A stretch of 64,000 nt of DNA from Thalassotalea sp. 42_200_T64 (GTDB lineage Bacteria > Pseudomonadota > Gammaproteobacteria > Enterobacterales > Alteromonadaceae). The DNA lies in contig MABC01000022.1 of the NCBI GenBank assembly GCA_002162925.1, forward strand, positions 1-64,000, in the 5' to 3' direction. The notes beneath the pieces are model-generated. The model did no database searches, was not told the origin of the DNA, and saw only the letters and a program-made list of their open reading frames with translations. The position numbers and the translations under genes were made by a program. Positions 10,275-21,931 of this stretch are shown in pieces (position 1 is the first letter of the stretch; each line of letters starts with the position of its first letter).

Positions 10275-10285
10275 GGATATTTATT

Positions 10286-10612
10286 GTGTTAAAAGTTTTA
10301 CTCGCATTTGCGTTTTTTATTATCACAACCTTAACAGGGTGTAGCACTAACTCTGAATCTACCAATCAAGTTAATGATTCAGCATTTTTACAACTTGAAG
10401 GAAATTTTTTAAACACTCAGTTAAGCATAGATGATGAACAATCTCTTGAACTTAACTCGGACTCTATAAAAACATTAAATGGAAAGGAGGTTGCTCGTTT
10501 TCCTATCTCTACAGGTAAACACACTTTAAAAATTACTCGTTCAGGGGCTGTGATCGTTCAACGTGTTATTTATGTATCAAATTCAAATACTTTTGAGGTA
10601 GTAGTTCCATGA
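10286..10612 (+). CDS. Small lipoprotein of the CsgG locus
   Basis: Lipobox-like TLTGCS; short beta-rich protein in the csgG-DUF4810-DUF799 neighbourhood. Confidence 0.6.
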   Translation: MLKVLLAFAFFIITTLTGCSTNSESTNQVNDSAFLQLEGNFLNTQLSIDDEQSLELNSDSIKTLNGKEVARFPISTGKHTLKITRSGAVIVQRVIYVSNSNTFEVVVP

Positions 10613-11168
10613 AAATTAAAAATATAATATTGAGTGGTTTTATTTTAGTTATAACTGGTTGCGCCAATACATCCATTTATCATTGGGGGGATTATTCTGA
10701 TACTTTATATTCTTATACTAAAGAACCATCAAACAAGTCCAAAGCAGAACATAAAGCTGAATTGATAAAAATAATTGCGCAAGCGAAAAGTAAAAAGAAA
10801 TGTTCGATGCAGATACTGTTTTTTTTGTAACTTTGAATAGTTGGGATACCAATTATTATGTAACCGGCGGAAATGTTACAGTCGGGGCTAAATTTGAATT
10901 AAAGTCTACAACAACAAACCAGATATTATGGCAATACGATGATGTTGTTGTTCATAATACTTCAGGAAATTCAGGAAATTCAGGTAATATATTTGCAGAT
11001 ATTATTGCGACAGCATTAACTACAGCACTTGTGGATTATGTCCCTATCGCCCATGTAGTAAACCAACGTATCGTAAATAGTATGCCTGTGGGTAAATATC
11101 ATAAGCGACATAACACAGATGGCAAAGATTCTGGCGTTATAGCATCAAAAGTTGGTGGCGCAGGTTAA
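10609..11168 (+). pseudogene. Deletion junction of DUF4810 lipoprotein and DUF799/GNA1162-type lipoprotein
   Basis: First part MKIKNIILSGFILVITGCANTSIYHWGDYSDTLYSYTKEPS...IIAQAKSKK (DUF4810 N-term); runs out of frame into VFDADTVFFVTLNSWDTNYYVTGGNVTVGAKFELKSTTTNQILWQYDD (DUF799-like C-term). Confidence 0.75.
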
Positions 11169-11476
11169 GTTGAACCAAGTCGACTAGTATAACTATCATC
11201 GATTTAACTTAGAATTGCCAAGGAGGGCATAAATTCTGTTATTTCTACAAATAGCGTGCGTTGATTCTTAAATGCACTATTTTCGTTAATTTCAAAGCTT
11301 TATATTGCGATTTAGCACGAGTAGATATATACTCTGCTCAGCTTTGACGTGGAATGGTGTTTTACCTACAACTCTAAGGTAAATCGCCCTAAGTTTCACG
11401 TGCCTGTATCTGATTTTGTTATGTTTTTAGGTAAACATAAACAGTCTTTTACTTGAACACAAAGGGTTGTGATTAT

Positions 11477-11501
11477 AAGCCCCGAGTGAATGGGGCTTTT
11501 T
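11477..11501 (+). terminator. Rho-independent terminator-like hairpin upstream of rimP
   Basis: AAGCCCCgagtgaaTGGGGCTTTTT. Confidence 0.6.
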
Positions 11502-11619
11502 CGTATCTGGAGCTTTATTTTTTCTGCCCACGTTACGAGATGCTTGTAGATCATAATGCCAGTTGCGATTGGTGTTTTTACTGGGCTTTATGCCCATTTT
11601 TTGTTTTTGGAGAAGATGA

Positions 11620-12075
11620 TTGAGCAATTTTGAACAAAAATTATCTGAGATGTTACGCCCATCGGTTGAAATGACTGGTGTGGAATTATTGGGCATTGAA
11701 TATATTAGTGCGGGTAATAACTCAGTATTACGTTTGTATATCGATCATGAAAACGGTATTGACGTTGATAATTGTGCCGAGGTGTCACGCCAGGTGAGTG
11801 CAATTTTAGACGTTGAAGACCCAATTAGTACAGAATACAGCCTGGAGGTGTCATCTCCGGGAGTAGACAGACCGTTATTTACTAAACCACATTTTGAAGC
11901 CGTCGTCGGTGAAACGGTCGAAGTAAAACTTGGCATGCCATTAAATGGCCGTCGCAAGTTTAAAGGATTATTAGAAACCGTGGAAGGTGACAACCTGGTT
12001 GTTGTCGTTGACGGTGAAGATTTTGATTTGCCGATCTCAAACATCGACAAAGCGAATCTAATTGCAAAATTTTAA
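11620..12075 (+). CDS. rimP: Ribosome maturation factor RimP
   Basis: TTG start; MSNFEQKLSEMLRPSVEMTGVELLGIEYISAGNNSVLRLYIDHENGIDVDNCAEVSRQVSAILDVEDPI...SSPGVDRPL. Confidence 0.95.
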   Translation: MSNFEQKLSEMLRPSVEMTGVELLGIEYISAGNNSVLRLYIDHENGIDVDNCAEVSRQVSAILDVEDPISTEYSLEVSSPGVDRPLFTKPHFEAVVGETVEVKLGMPLNGRRKFKGLLETVEGDNLVVVVDGEDFDLPISNIDKANLIAKF

Positions 12076-12151
12076 GATTTACCTTTAGCAAGGCGCTAAA
12101 TACATAATTAAAGAATTAGTTGTATAAGAATATAAGTGAGGCAGGATTCAG

Positions 12152-13648
12152 ATGAGTAAGGAAATATTGCTAGTTGTAGATGCCGTATCAAACGAGAAAG
12201 CACTATCACGCGAGAGCATTTTTGAAGCGATGGAAACCGCTTTAGAAACAGCAACCAAGAAAAAATACGAAGGCGAAATTTTAGTTCGCGTTGAAATTGA
12301 CCGTGAGACCGGTGAATTTGAGACCTTCCGTCGTTGGGAAGTGGTTGAAGATACCGATGAGCCGATGGAAAATCCATACGCGCAAATGGGTTTGGCTGCT
12401 GCACAATATGATGATCCGGAATTAGAACTTGGTGGTTTTGTTGAAGATCAAATTGAGTCAGTAAAATTTGACCGTATTACGACACAAACCGCAAAACAAG
12501 TAATCGTGCAAAAAATTCGTGAAGCAGAACGTGCGAAAGTGGTTAACGAATATGCTGACCAAGAAGGCGAAATTATCACAGGTGTGGTGAAAAAAGCCAG
12601 TCGTGAAAGCGTAATTCTAGATTTAGGCAATAACGCTGAAGCCGTTATTTTTCGTGATGAAATGCTACCACGTGAAGTGTTCCGTCCAGGCGATCGTGTT
12701 CGTGGTTTATTGTTTGAGATTAAACCTGAAGCGCGTGGCGCACAGTTATTTGTCTCACGTGCCAAACCCGAAATGCTGATTGAATTGTTCCGCGTTGAAG
12801 TGCCAGAAATTGGCGAAGAAATGTTGGAAATCAAAGGTGCCGCCCGTGATCCTGGTAGCCGTGCCAAGATCGCCGTTAAATCTAATGACAAACGTATCGA
12901 CCCGGTTGGGGCCTGTGTAGGCATGCGTGGTTCACGTGTACAAGCAGTATCTGGTGAGTTAGCTGGTGAACGTGTTGACATCGTGTTATACGATGACAAC
13001 CCGGCACAATACGTTATTAACGCCATGGCACCAGCAGAAGTTGCGTCACTCATAGTTGATGAAGACAACAACACGATGGATATCGCCGTTGAAGAGGGTA
13101 ACCTTGCGATGGCCATTGGTAAAAACGGTCAAAACATTCGTTTAGCGAGCCAGTTAACTGGTTGGGAATTAAACGTGATGACGGTTGAAGACATGAAAGC
13201 CAAGCATGAAGCCGAAAACGATAAAGTCCTTTCTTTGTTCACCGAAAAGCTCGATCTGGACGAAGATTTTGCCACCATGTTGGTTGAAGAAGGCTTCACT
13301 TCTCTAGAAGAAATAGCCTACGTACCCGTTGCCGAGTTATTGGAAATTGATAGTTTGGATGAAGACACTGTTGAAGTGTTGCGTGAACGTGCGAAAGCGG
13401 CACTGACTACCGCAGCATTGGCATCAGAGGAATCACTTGAAGATGCAGAGCCAGCACAAGATTTATTAAATCTTGAAGGCTTGGAAAAACACTTAGCGTT
13501 TGTATTAGCAAGCCGGGGTGTAATTACTCTTGAACATTTAGCCGAGCAAGGTGTTGATGAAATTTCTGACATTGAAGAGCTTAGCGAAGAAAAAGCCGGT
13601 GAGTTAATCATGGCTGCACGTAACATATGCTGGTTTAACGAAGAATAG
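12152..13648 (+). CDS. nusA: Transcription termination/antitermination protein NusA
   Basis: [41 protein letters not shown]1 and KH regions; C-terminal repeats. Confidence 0.98.
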   Translation: MSKEILLVVDAVSNEKALSRESIFEAMETALETATKKKYEGEILVRVEIDRETGEFETFRRWEVVEDTDEPMENPYAQMGLAAAQYDDPELELGGFVEDQIESVKFDRITTQTAKQVIVQKIREAERAKVVNEYADQEGEIITGVVKKASRESVILDLGNNAEAVIFRDEMLPREVFRPGDRVRGLLFEIKPEARGAQLFVSRAKPEMLIELFRVEVPEIGEEMLEIKGAARDPGSRAKIAVKSNDKRIDPVGACVGMRGSRVQAVSGELAGERVDIVLYDDNPAQYVINAMAPAEVASLIVDEDNNTMDIAVEEGNLAMAIGKNGQNIRLASQLTGWELNVMTVEDMKAKHEAENDKVLSLFTEKLDLDEDFATMLVEEGFTSLEEIAYVPVAELLEIDSLDEDTVEVLRERAKAALTTAALASEESLEDAEPAQDLLNLEGLEKHLAFVLASRGVITLEHLAEQGVDEISDIEELSEEKAGELIMAARNICWFNEE

Positions 13649-13671
13649 ACCTGGCAAGGAGATAGAATTTA

Positions 13672-16326
13672 ATGACAGATGTAACCATAAAACAACTTGC
13701 TGGCGAAATTGGCGCAGACGAAGTCCGTTTAGTAAGCCAATTAGCCGATGCCGGTATTAAAAAAGCCGTCAATGACAGTGTCACCGAGCAAGAAAAAGAA
13801 ACTTTGCTTGAGCACCTGAAGAAGCAACACGGCGATAACTCAGACGCGCAACCAACGCGTATGACGTTAAACCGTAAAACAAAATCAACACTTTCGATTG
13901 GCTCTGGTAGCAAAGCCAAGCATGTGCAGGTAGAAGTTCGCAAAAAGCGTACTTACGTTAAAGCCAGCGATATAGAGCTAAAAACACAAGCAGAAGCAGA
14001 AGCAAAAGCGGCGGCGGAAGCCGCTGAACAAGCAAAAGTAGACGCGATAGCGGCTGCAGAAGCGGCGGCGATAGCAAAAGCTAAGTTCGATGCGGAAAAC
14101 AAAGCGAAAGCCGAAGCAAAAGCAAAAGCCGATGCCGACGCCAAAGAGCGTGCCAAAGCTGCAGCTGCAGCGAAAGCAAAAGATGCTCCTCCTGCGAAAG
14201 CTGAAAACGAAGAAGAAAAGAAAATTCGTTTAGCGCAAGAAGTCGAAGCCGCATCGAAAGCGGAAGCAGATGCGCGTAAATCAGCAGACGTGGCGAAAAA
14301 ACTGGCGGAAGAAAACGAAGCCCGTTGGAAAGAGCAAGAAGCCGAGCGCAAGAAGAAAGAACAAGAAGTTGTTCATATCACTTCTTCCGTTTATGCACAA
14401 GAAGCCGAAGATAAAGTTGACCAACAAGATGAATCTAGTGGCCGTCGTCGCAAGAAGAAAAAAGCGGGTCGAAAAGATGCTCGTGGTCAACGTGGTGGCA
14501 GAGGTAGAGGCAAAGCTTCATTAACTGCACCTACTTCATTACAACACGGTTTCCAAAAGCCGGCGAAAGCGGTTGAGCGTGAAATCCGCATCGGTGAAAC
14601 CATTTCTGTTGCCGAACTAGCCGACAAAATGGCAGTTAAAGGTGCGGCAGTGGTTAAAGTGATGTTCAAAATGGGCGCCATGGCAACCATCAACCAGGTC
14701 ATTGACCAGGAAACAGCATCATTAGTGGTTGAAGAAATGGGCCATAATGTAGTGCTAGTCAATGAAAATGCCCTGGAAGATGCGGTTCTTGAAGATAGAG
14801 GCGATGCCGGTGAATCGATCACTCGTGCACCAGTTGTTACTATCATGGGTCACGTAGATCACGGTAAAACCTCATTACTTGATTACATTCGTAAAGCGAA
14901 AGTTGCAGCGGGTGAAGCTGGTGGTATTACTCAGCACATTGGTGCTTATCACGTAGAAACTGGTCACGGGATGATCACTTTCTTAGATACTCCAGGTCAC
15001 GCGGCGTTTACTGCCATGCGTTCTCGTGGTGCCAAAGCAACCGATATCGTAATTATCGTTGTTGCCGCCGATGATGGTGTTATGCCACAAACCGTTGAAG
15101 CGATACAACATGCAAAAGCCTCTGACGCGCCAATCATTATTGCGGTGAACAAGATGGATAAAGAAGGTGCTGATCCAGACCGAGTTAAAAACGAGTTAGC
15201 TCAACACGACATCATCCCTGAAGATTGGGGTGGTGACGTTCAATTCGTTCATGTATCGGCGAAAGAAGGTACTAACATTGACGAATTGCTTGACGCTATT
15301 CTTTTACAATCAGAAGTTTTAGAGCTGACCTCCGTTGTTGATAAAATGGCAAATGGTGTGGTTATCGAGTCGAAATTGGATAAAGGCCGTGGCCCTGTTG
15401 CTACCGTTCTTGTTCAGGAAGGTACCTTACGTCAAGGCGATATCGTACTTTGTGGTTTAGAATATGGCCGTGTTCGTGCGATGCGCGATGAGCTAGGTAA
15501 CACCATTATCGAAGCCGGTCCTTCAATTCCAGTTGAGATCTTAGGTCTTTCTGGTGTACCGCTAGCAGGTGATGAAGCCACAGTGGTGAAAGATGAGAAG
15601 AAAGCTCGTGAAGTTGCTTTATTTCGTCAGGGTAAATTCCGCGATGTGAAACTTGCTCGTCAACAAAAAGCCAAGCTTGAAAATATGTTTGCCAGTATGG
15701 AAGCTGGCGACGTTAGTGAAGTTAACGTGGTACTGAAATCTGACGTACAAGGTTCATTAGAAGCCATTTCTGATTCATTGATCAAACTTTCTACTGACGA
15801 AGTAAAAGTGAAAATTGTTGGCTCAGGGGTTGGTGGTATCACTGAAACTGATGCATCTCTTGCCGCAGCATCCAATGCAATCGTAGTGGGTTTCAACGTT
15901 CGTGCCGATGCTTCAGCGCGTAAAGTGATTGAGTCTGAAAACTTGGATTTACGTTACTACAGCGTTATCTATGCACTTATCGATGAAGTGAAATCGGCGA
16001 TGAGCGGTATGCTTGCCCCTGAATTCAGACAAGAAATCATTGGTCTTGCGCAAGTTCGTGACGTGTTTAAATCACCAAAAATTGGTTCAATCGCTGGTTG
16101 TATGGTTACCGAAGGTATCATCAAGCGTAGCGCACCAATTCGTGTACTCCGTGAAAACGTGGTAATTTACGAAGGTGAATTAGAGTCATTACGTCGCTTT
16201 AAAGATGACGTGCAAGAAGTTCGTAACGGTACCGAGTGTGGTATTGGTGTGAAGAACTATAATGACGTTAGAATTGGTGACCAAATCGAAGTATTCGAAA
16301 CGGTTGAAATTCAACGTACGTTGTAA
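13672..16326 (+). CDS. infB: Translation initiation factor IF-2
   Basis: GTPase core [43 protein letters not shown]; long Ala/Lys/Glu-rich N-terminal region. Confidence 0.98.
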   Translation: MTDVTIKQLAGEIGADEVRLVSQLADAGIKKAVNDSVTEQEKETLLEHLKKQHGDNSDAQPTRMTLNRKTKSTLSIGSGSKAKHVQVEVRKKRTYVKASDIELKTQAEAEAKAAAEAAEQAKVDAIAAAEAAAIAKAKFDAENKAKAEAKAKADADAKERAKAAAAAKAKDAPPAKAENEEEKKIRLAQEVEAASKAEADARKSADVAKKLAEENEARWKEQEAERKKKEQEVVHITSSVYAQEAEDKVDQQDESSGRRRKKKKAGRKDARGQRGGRGRGKASLTAPTSLQHGFQKPAKAVEREIRIGETISVAELADKMAVKGAAVVKVMFKMGAMATINQVIDQETASLVVEEMGHNVVLVNENALEDAVLEDRGDAGESITRAPVVTIMGHVDHGKTSLLDYIRKAKVAAGEAGGITQHIGAYHVETGHGMITFLDTPGHAAFTAMRSRGAKATDIVIIVVAADDGVMPQTVEAIQHAKASDAPIIIAVNKMDKEGADPDRVKNELAQHDIIPEDWGGDVQFVHVSAKEGTNIDELLDAILLQSEVLELTSVVDKMANGVVIESKLDKGRGPVATVLVQEGTLRQGDIVLCGLEYGRVRAMRDELGNTIIEAGPSIPVEILGLSGVPLAGDEATVVKDEKKAREVALFRQGKFRDVKLARQQKAKLENMFASMEAGDVSEVNVVLKSDVQGSLEAISDSLIKLSTDEVKVKIVGSGVGGITETDASLAAASNAIVVGFNVRADASARKVIESENLDLRYYSVIYALIDEVKSAMSGMLAPEFRQEIIGLAQVRDVFKSPKIGSIAGCMVTEGIIKRSAPIRVLRENVVIYEGELESLRRFKDDVQEVRNGTECGIGVKNYNDVRIGDQIEVFETVEIQRTL

Positions 16327-16420
16327 CGTATACGGTAAGTATACCCGTTCCACTTCAACATTCATCTTGAAGTGGATCGGGTATATAACCCAAGTTGATT
16401 AACCACTTATTATAAAATTA

Positions 16421-16446
16421 AAAATGGGAGCATGGCTCCCATTTTT
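16421..16446 (+). terminator. Terminator-like hairpin between infB and rbfA
   Basis: AAAATGGGAGCatGGCTCCCATTTTT. Confidence 0.65.
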
Positions 16447-16492
16447 GCCTATCGACAAAGCTGTCTATAGGCCATAGTTATTGGAGTCATTT

Positions 16493-16897
16493 ATGGCTAG
16501 AGAATTCGCTCGTACTGATCGAGTTGGACAAGAAATACAAAGAGAAATTGCGGTTATTTTACAGCGTGAGATCAAAGATCCTCGTTTAGGAATGCTTACC
16601 GTTTCTGCGGTCGAAGTGACTCGCGATTTAGCCTATGCAAAAGTATTTGTCACGTTTTTTAATGACGAACCGGCAAAGGTAAAAGAGTCATTGGCTGTTT
16701 TAAATGACGCAGCGGGTTTTATTCGCTCATTATTGGCAAAATCATTACGTGCTCGTATCATGCCAAACTTAAGGTTCGTTTATGATAAATCACTGGTTGA
16801 AGGTGTTCGCATGACTTCATTGGTTGATTCGGTCATTCGTGAAGATGAGCGTAAAGCGAAAAATACGAATTCTGATGAAGAATCGCAGGAAGATTAA
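16493..16897 (+). CDS. rbfA: 30S ribosome-binding factor RbfA
   Basis: [56 protein letters not shown]; start chosen at the internal ATG of ORF 16481. Confidence 0.95.
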   Translation: MAREFARTDRVGQEIQREIAVILQREIKDPRLGMLTVSAVEVTRDLAYAKVFVTFFNDEPAKVKESLAVLNDAAGFIRSLLAKSLRARIMPNLRFVYDKSLVEGVRMTSLVDSVIREDERKAKNTNSDEESQED

Positions 16898-16901
16898 GTA
16901 A

Positions 16902-17843
16902 ATGGCCAAACGCAGAAAGGGCCGTCAAATAGACGGCGTTTTATTACTTGATAAACCTTATGAAATGTCATCAAACCATGCATTGCAAGCGGTAAAGCGC
17001 ATTTACTTCGCTAACAAAGCTGGCCATACCGGAGCCTTAGATCCACTTGCTACGGGTATGCTGCCAATTTGTTTAGGAGAGGGCACTAAGTTTTGTCAGT
17101 TTCTATTAGATACTGACAAAACTTATATTGTTACTGCCAAACTGGGTGTTCGTACTACTACCAGTGATGCCGATGGTGAGGTTGTAGCTGAAAAACCGGT
17201 AAATATTACTGAAAAAGAGTTATTACCGGCTTTAGAGACGTTTCGTGGTGATACAAAACAAGTACCGTCAATGTATTCTGCATTAAAACATAAAGGCCAG
17301 CCTTTATATAAATATGCGCGAGAAGGCATTACCATTGAACGTGAAGCTCGGGACATCACTGTATTTCGTTTAGATCTATTGCGCTTTGAAGGCGACGAAG
17401 TAGATATGGAAATTCATGTCTCGAAAGGCACTTACATTCGCACTATTGTTGATGACTTAGGTGAATTATTAGGCTGTGGTGCCCATGTAAGCATGTTGCG
17501 CAGAACCACCGTTGGTAATTATCCGGTTGATAAAATGGTGACTATGGCGCAGCTAGAAGCCTTGTTGGAGCAAGCGCAAGAGCAAGACGTAAGTCCATCG
17601 TCTTTACTTGACCCATTATTATTACCGATGAATACCGCCTGTTATGAACTTGATACGGTAAATGTTGACGAAGTTTCAGCAAATTTCTTAAGACGCGGTA
17701 ACCCGGTAAATGTGGCTGGCGCGCCTACCGAAGGCCTGGTGCAAGTCACCATGGGCGACAGCGAAGAGTTTATTGGCGTTGCTATCATCAATGATGATGG
17801 CATGGTGGCACCGAAACGGATTGTGGTCGATCATAGTCAATAG
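16902..17843 (+). CDS. truB: tRNA pseudouridine(55) synthase TruB
   Basis: [64 protein letters not shown]. Confidence 0.97.
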   Translation: MAKRRKGRQIDGVLLLDKPYEMSSNHALQAVKRIYFANKAGHTGALDPLATGMLPICLGEGTKFCQFLLDTDKTYIVTAKLGVRTTTSDADGEVVAEKPVNITEKELLPALETFRGDTKQVPSMYSALKHKGQPLYKYAREGITIEREARDITVFRLDLLRFEGDEVDMEIHVSKGTYIRTIVDDLGELLGCGAHVSMLRRTTVGNYPVDKMVTMAQLEALLEQAQEQDVSPSSLLDPLLLPMNTACYELDTVNVDEVSANFLRRGNPVNVAGAPTEGLVQVTMGDSEEFIGVAIINDDGMVAPKRIVVDHSQ

Positions 17844-17844
17844 C

Positions 17845-18045
17845 TATGCTATTGGCTACGGGCTAAAAGCAATTTGCTGCGAGCAACGGGCAGTCCGTTT
17901 ATAACCGATGAGTCAGTTAATCTTATCTAAAACGAGGTCGATAATTCGTTCTAAGAGTTATGAGCAGTACATTAAAGGTTGATTATTATATTTGCCTTAA
18001 ATTATACGCTGTCTGCCAGTAGCTCGATGCCAGCAGCATAGCGGT
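17845..18045. repeat. GC-rich short-word intergenic repeat (copy 2)
   Basis: TGCTGCGAGCAACGGGCAGTCCGTTTATAACCGATGAGTCAGTTAATCTTAT...GTCTGCCAGTAGCTCGATGCCAGCAGC, matching 4513..4630. Confidence 0.7.
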
Positions 18046-18054
18046 CTCGTTGCT

Positions 18055-18081
18055 AAAAAAACACTTGCAAAGCGTGTTTTT
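18055..18081 (+). terminator. Terminator-like hairpin upstream of rpsO
   Basis: AAAAAACACttgcaaagcGTGTTTTT. Confidence 0.45.
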
Positions 18082-18167
18082 ACTGTTAGAATACGCGCTC
18101 TTTATCGCTCAGCTGAATTAGTGTTTGGCTAGGCGGGAATTTAAACATAAACACTAAGGTATATATT

Positions 18168-18437
18168 ATGTCTTTATCAGCTACTGAAAAAGCTGCAATC
18201 GTTGCAGAATACGCTCAATCTGAAGGTGACACTGGTTCTCCAGAAGTTCAAGTTGCTTTGTTAACTACACAAATCAACCATTTACAAGGTCACTTCAAAG
18301 AGCACATCCATGATCATCACTCTCGTCGTGGTTTATTACGCATGGTTTCTCAACGTCGTAAATTACTTGATTACTTAAAAGGCAGAAACGTTACTCGTTA
18401 CACGTCTTTAATCGGTAAATTAGGTTTACGTCGCTAA
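18168..18437 (+). CDS. rpsO: 30S ribosomal protein S15
   Basis: [89 protein letters not shown]. Confidence 0.99.
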   Translation: MSLSATEKAAIVAEYAQSEGDTGSPEVQVALLTTQINHLQGHFKEHIHDHHSRRGLLRMVSQRRKLLDYLKGRNVTRYTSLIGKLGLRR

Positions 18438-18455
18438 GACCGGATCTATTCGATG

Positions 18456-18484
18456 AAAAAGGAGCCTTATGGCTCCTTTTTTTT
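18456..18484 (+). terminator. Rho-independent terminator of rpsO
   Basis: AAAAAGGAGCCttatGGCTCCTTTTTTTT. Confidence 0.85.
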
Positions 18485-18674
18485 GTACATGGATTGTACT
18501 TATACCGGGCAGGCAGGGAGAGCCTTTAGAGGGTGATTTGTAATGGCACCGAGCTAAAAGCTCGGCCATTACAAAGCTACGGGCTAAAACAAAAGGGCTA
18601 CGAGCTACGGGCAGTTCGCGTAAAACCATCAATTATATTGATTGTTACACTTATCTCGAAGCTATAACAATTCT

Positions 18675-18711
18675 GCCCGAAGCCCGAAGCCCGAAGCCCG
18701 AAGCCCGAAGC
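18675..18711. repeat. Tandem heptamer (GCCCGAA)x5
   Basis: Direct reading: gcccgaagcccgaagcccgaagcccgaagcccgaagc. Confidence 0.95.
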
Positions 18712-18771
18712 AAATAGCCTTATTCATCAGAAAATATAGAATTTAGCCAACCCTACAAGTTAACTTACATC

Positions 18772-19419
18772 ATGATCATTACCGCTGAAGAAAGAGATGC
18801 TGTTTATAAAACCATCTTTAATCGCCGAGATGTGCGTTCTAATTTTACCGACCAAGCAATTCCAGATGAAGTACTAACCCGAATATTAACCGCGGCTCAT
18901 CATGCGCCTAGCGTTGGTTTTATGCAGCCTTGGGATTTTATTGTGGTGCGCTCGCAACAAATAAAACAAAAAATAAAAAACGGTTTTGAACTAGCGAACA
19001 AGCAGTCGGCTGAAATGTTTAATGGCGATAAGCAACTGCAGTACAAAAAATTGAAATTAGAAGGGATCCTCGAAGCACCTGTCGGTATCTGTGTCACCTG
19101 CGATCGAAGCCGTAATGGTCCGGTAGTATTAGGCAGAACGATTAAGCCTGAGATGGACTTCTACAGTGTGGTATGCGCCATTCAAAATATATGGTTAGCA
19201 GCACGATCTGAAAATTTAGGACTTGGCTGGGTAAGCATCATTGAAGACTCTGTGCTTAAACAAGCTCTGGATATTCCGGACGATATTCACATCGTCGCCT
19301 ATTTATGTTTGGGCTATGTAAGCAATTTTTCCGCACAGCCAGAGTTAGAGCAAAAAGGCTGGCTTAAAAGGAGTGAGCTGAGTTCGGTTTTACACTTTGA
19401 TAAATGGCGCAAAGATTAA
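18772..19419 (+). CDS. bluB: BluB-like nitroreductase-fold protein (5,6-dimethylbenzimidazole synthase family)
   Basis: VYKTIFNRRDVRSNFTDQAIPDEVLTRILTAAHHAPSVGFMQPWDFIVVRS...GLGWVSII. Confidence 0.75.
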   Translation: MIITAEERDAVYKTIFNRRDVRSNFTDQAIPDEVLTRILTAAHHAPSVGFMQPWDFIVVRSQQIKQKIKNGFELANKQSAEMFNGDKQLQYKKLKLEGILEAPVGICVTCDRSRNGPVVLGRTIKPEMDFYSVVCAIQNIWLAARSENLGLGWVSIIEDSVLKQALDIPDDIHIVAYLCLGYVSNFSAQPELEQKGWLKRSELSSVLHFDKWRKD

Positions 19420-19667
19420 ATTTTAAATGAATTGTACCCCTTTGATTTTTAGTGATATTTTTGATAGTCAGGATTTATTTAAGGGATTGCCGTTAATATT
19501 TTTCTTTGGATAAAAGGAGGGGGTTTTTACTGAAATAATTAGCTCTTTCATTTGACCAATTAAATCGGATAATTAGTAGCATTAACCCATGATTTGGGTA
19601 TAATTAATCGCGAAATTATATATGAAATGAAAATAGGGCACGGGTCCTATCAAATAAGGAAAAAACA

Positions 19668-21788
19668 GTGACTCCAATTACTAAAACATTTGAGTACGGA
19701 CAGCATACAGTAACCCTAGAAACAGGTGTTATCGCTCGTCAAGCAACAGCAGCCGTTATGGCAAGCATGGATGATACCTGCGTATTAGTCTCTGTCGTCG
19801 GTAAAAAAGAAGCCAAAGCAGGCCAAGACTTTTTCCCACTAACAGTGAACTACCAAGAAAAAACTTATGCAGCAGGTAAAATACCTGGTGGTTTCTTCAA
19901 ACGTGAAGGCCGTCCTTCAGAAGAAGAAACATTAACATGTCGATTAATTGACCGTCCAATCCGTCCATTATTCCCTGATGCCTTCACTAACGAAGTTCAG
20001 GTTATTATCACGGTTGTATCGGCAAACCCTGAAATTGCCCCAGACATCATCTCATTGTTAGGTACTTCTGCTGCTTTAGCCATCTCTGGTATGCCATTTA
20101 GTGGTCCAGTAGGTGCTGCACGCGTAGGTTACTTAAACGATGCATACATTTTAAACCCGCTACAATCTGAGCTTGCTGAAAGTAAATTAGACTTAGTTGT
20201 TGCTGGTACTGAAGCCGCAGTATTAATGGTTGAATCAGAAGCTGACGTTCTTTCAGAAGAAGTAATGTTAGGCGCCGTAGTATACGGTCATGAGCAATCT
20301 CAAACTGCAATCAATGCAATTAAAGAATTTGCTGCTGAAGTAAATACCCCTTCATGGAACTGGGAAGCACCAGCGAAAAACGAAGAGCTAACAGCTAAAA
20401 TTGCTGAGCTTGCAACAGAGCAAGTAAACGAAGCATACCAAATTACTGAAAAAGCTGAGCGTTACGCAAAAGTTTCTGTAATTAGAAACTCAGTTGTTGA
20501 GCAACTTCTTGCTGATGATGCTGAACTTAACGTTCAAGAAGCGAAAGATTTATTCCACGACTTGGAGAAAACAGTTGTTCGTGGTCGTATCACTCAAGGT
20601 CACCCTCGTATTGATGGTCGTGATCCTGAAATGATCCGTGCATTAGATGTTATGACTGGTGTTCTTCCTCGTACTCATGGTTCAGCTGTGTTTACGCGTG
20701 GTGAAACACAAGCATTAGTTACTGCTACTTTAGGTACGCAACGTGACGCCCAACGTGTTGAAACTATCTTAGGTGAGAAAACTGACACCTTCATGTTACA
20801 TTACAATTTCCCTCCATACTGTGTAGGCGAAACTGGTTTTGTTGGTTCGCCAAAGCGTCGTGAAATTGGTCACGGTCGTTTAGCTAAACGCGGCATGTTA
20901 GCGGTTATGCCAACGATTGAAGAATTCCCGTACTCAGTACGTGTGGTTTCTGAAATCACTGAATCAAACGGTTCATCATCAATGGCTTCTGTATGTGGTA
21001 CTTCACTTGCTCTTATGGATGCTGGTGTACCAATTAAAGATTCTGTTGCTGGTATTGCTATGGGTCTGGTTAAAGAAGGTGACAGCCACGTTGTTCTTTC
21101 TGATATCTTAGGTGATGAAGATCACTTAGGCGACATGGACTTTAAAGTTGCTGGTACTAAAAACGGTATCACAGCATTGCAAATGGATATCAAAATTGAA
21201 GGTATCACCAAAGACATCATGCAACAGGCTTTAACCCAAGCCAAAGGCGCTCGTATTCATATCCTAAGTGTTATGGATGATGCGTTGAACTCTGCACGTG
21301 AAGATATCTCACAGTTTGCACCTCGCATTCACATCTTAAAAATCAACACTGATAAAATTCGTGACGTTATTGGTAAAGGTGGCGCAACTATTCGTCAGCT
21401 TACTGAAGAAACTGGCACAACGATTGAAATCGAAGATGACGGTACCGTTAAAATTGCCGCAACCGATGGCGCCCAAGCTGAAGATGCTATCAACCGCATT
21501 AAAGCATTAACGGCTGAAATCGAAGTTGGTACAATTTACACTGGTAAAGTGGTACGTATCGTTGATTTTGGTGCGTTTGTTAACGTATTACCTGGTAAAG
21601 ATGGCTTAGTACACATTTCACAAATCGCTGAAGAGCGTGTGAATAACGTTTCTGATTTCTTAACTGAAGGTCAGGAAGTTACGGTTAAAGTACTAGAAGT
21701 TGACCGTCAAGGCCGTGTTCGTTTAAGTATTAAAGAAGCAGCTGAAAAACCAGCTGAATCTACTGAAGCAACACCTGCTGCGGAATAA
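19668..21788 (+). CDS. pnp: Polyribonucleotide nucleotidyltransferase
   Basis: RNase PH repeats, KH and S1 domains; [35 protein letters not shown]; start at GTG 19668. Confidence 0.98.
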   Translation: MTPITKTFEYGQHTVTLETGVIARQATAAVMASMDDTCVLVSVVGKKEAKAGQDFFPLTVNYQEKTYAAGKIPGGFFKREGRPSEEETLTCRLIDRPIRPLFPDAFTNEVQVIITVVSANPEIAPDIISLLGTSAALAISGMPFSGPVGAARVGYLNDAYILNPLQSELAESKLDLVVAGTEAAVLMVESEADVLSEEVMLGAVVYGHEQSQTAINAIKEFAAEVNTPSWNWEAPAKNEELTAKIAELATEQVNEAYQITEKAERYAKVSVIRNSVVEQLLADDAELNVQEAKDLFHDLEKTVVRGRITQGHPRIDGRDPEMIRALDVMTGVLPRTHGSAVFTRGETQALVTATLGTQRDAQRVETILGEKTDTFMLHYNFPPYCVGETGFVGSPKRREIGHGRLAKRGMLAVMPTIEEFPYSVRVVSEITESNGSSSMASVCGTSLALMDAGVPIKDSVAGIAMGLVKEGDSHVVLSDILGDEDHLGDMDFKVAGTKNGITALQMDIKIEGITKDIMQQALTQAKGARIHILSVMDDALNSAREDISQFAPRIHILKINTDKIRDVIGKGGATIRQLTEETGTTIEIEDDGTVKIAATDGAQAEDAINRIKALTAEIEVGTIYTGKVVRIVDFGAFVNVLPGKDGLVHISQIAEERVNNVSDFLTEGQEVTVKVLEVDRQGRVRLSIKEAAEKPAESTEATPAAE

Positions 21789-21823
21789 CCGCTGCGTTAA
21801 TTAACTTTTACAAGTTAAGCCAT

Positions 21824-21851
21824 AAAAAGAGAGCCGCAAGGCTCTCTTTTT
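21824..21851 (+). terminator. Rho-independent terminator of pnp
   Basis: AAAAAGAGAGCCgcaaGGCTCTCTTTTT. Confidence 0.85.
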
Positions 21852-21867
21852 GTATATACTGTATTTA

Positions 21868-21905
21868 ATACCAAGTCGATTAAATATCTGCTCATTTTTT
21901 TAAAT
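21868..21905. repeat. Solo left end of MITE-like family A
   Basis: ATACCAAGTCGATTAAATATCTGCTCATTTTT matches the left end at 5044. Confidence 0.55.
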
Positions 21906-21931
21906 ATCATACTGATGTTAAAGGATTTCAT

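Noticed and set aside
11169-11619. tRNA gene upstream of rimP
   Set aside because: Looked for a metY-like cloverleaf and CCA end; only a terminator-like hairpin is seen by eye.
12448-13116. 222-aa minus-strand ORF opposite nusA
   Set aside because: Shadow ORF antisense to a certain gene; Ser/Thr/Arg-rich low-information translation.
13980-14350. Repetitive AEAKAKA-coding segment in infB as an unusual repeat
   Set aside because: The low-complexity IF-2 N-terminal linker is common and explained by the gene.
13953-14351. 132-aa Ala/Ser-rich minus-strand ORF opposite infB
   Set aside because: Mirror of the Ala/Lys/Glu repeat-coding region of IF-2; no independent coding evidence.
18675-18711. 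Possible CRISPR array
   Set aside because: Contiguous 7-bp tandem units with no spacers and no cas genes.
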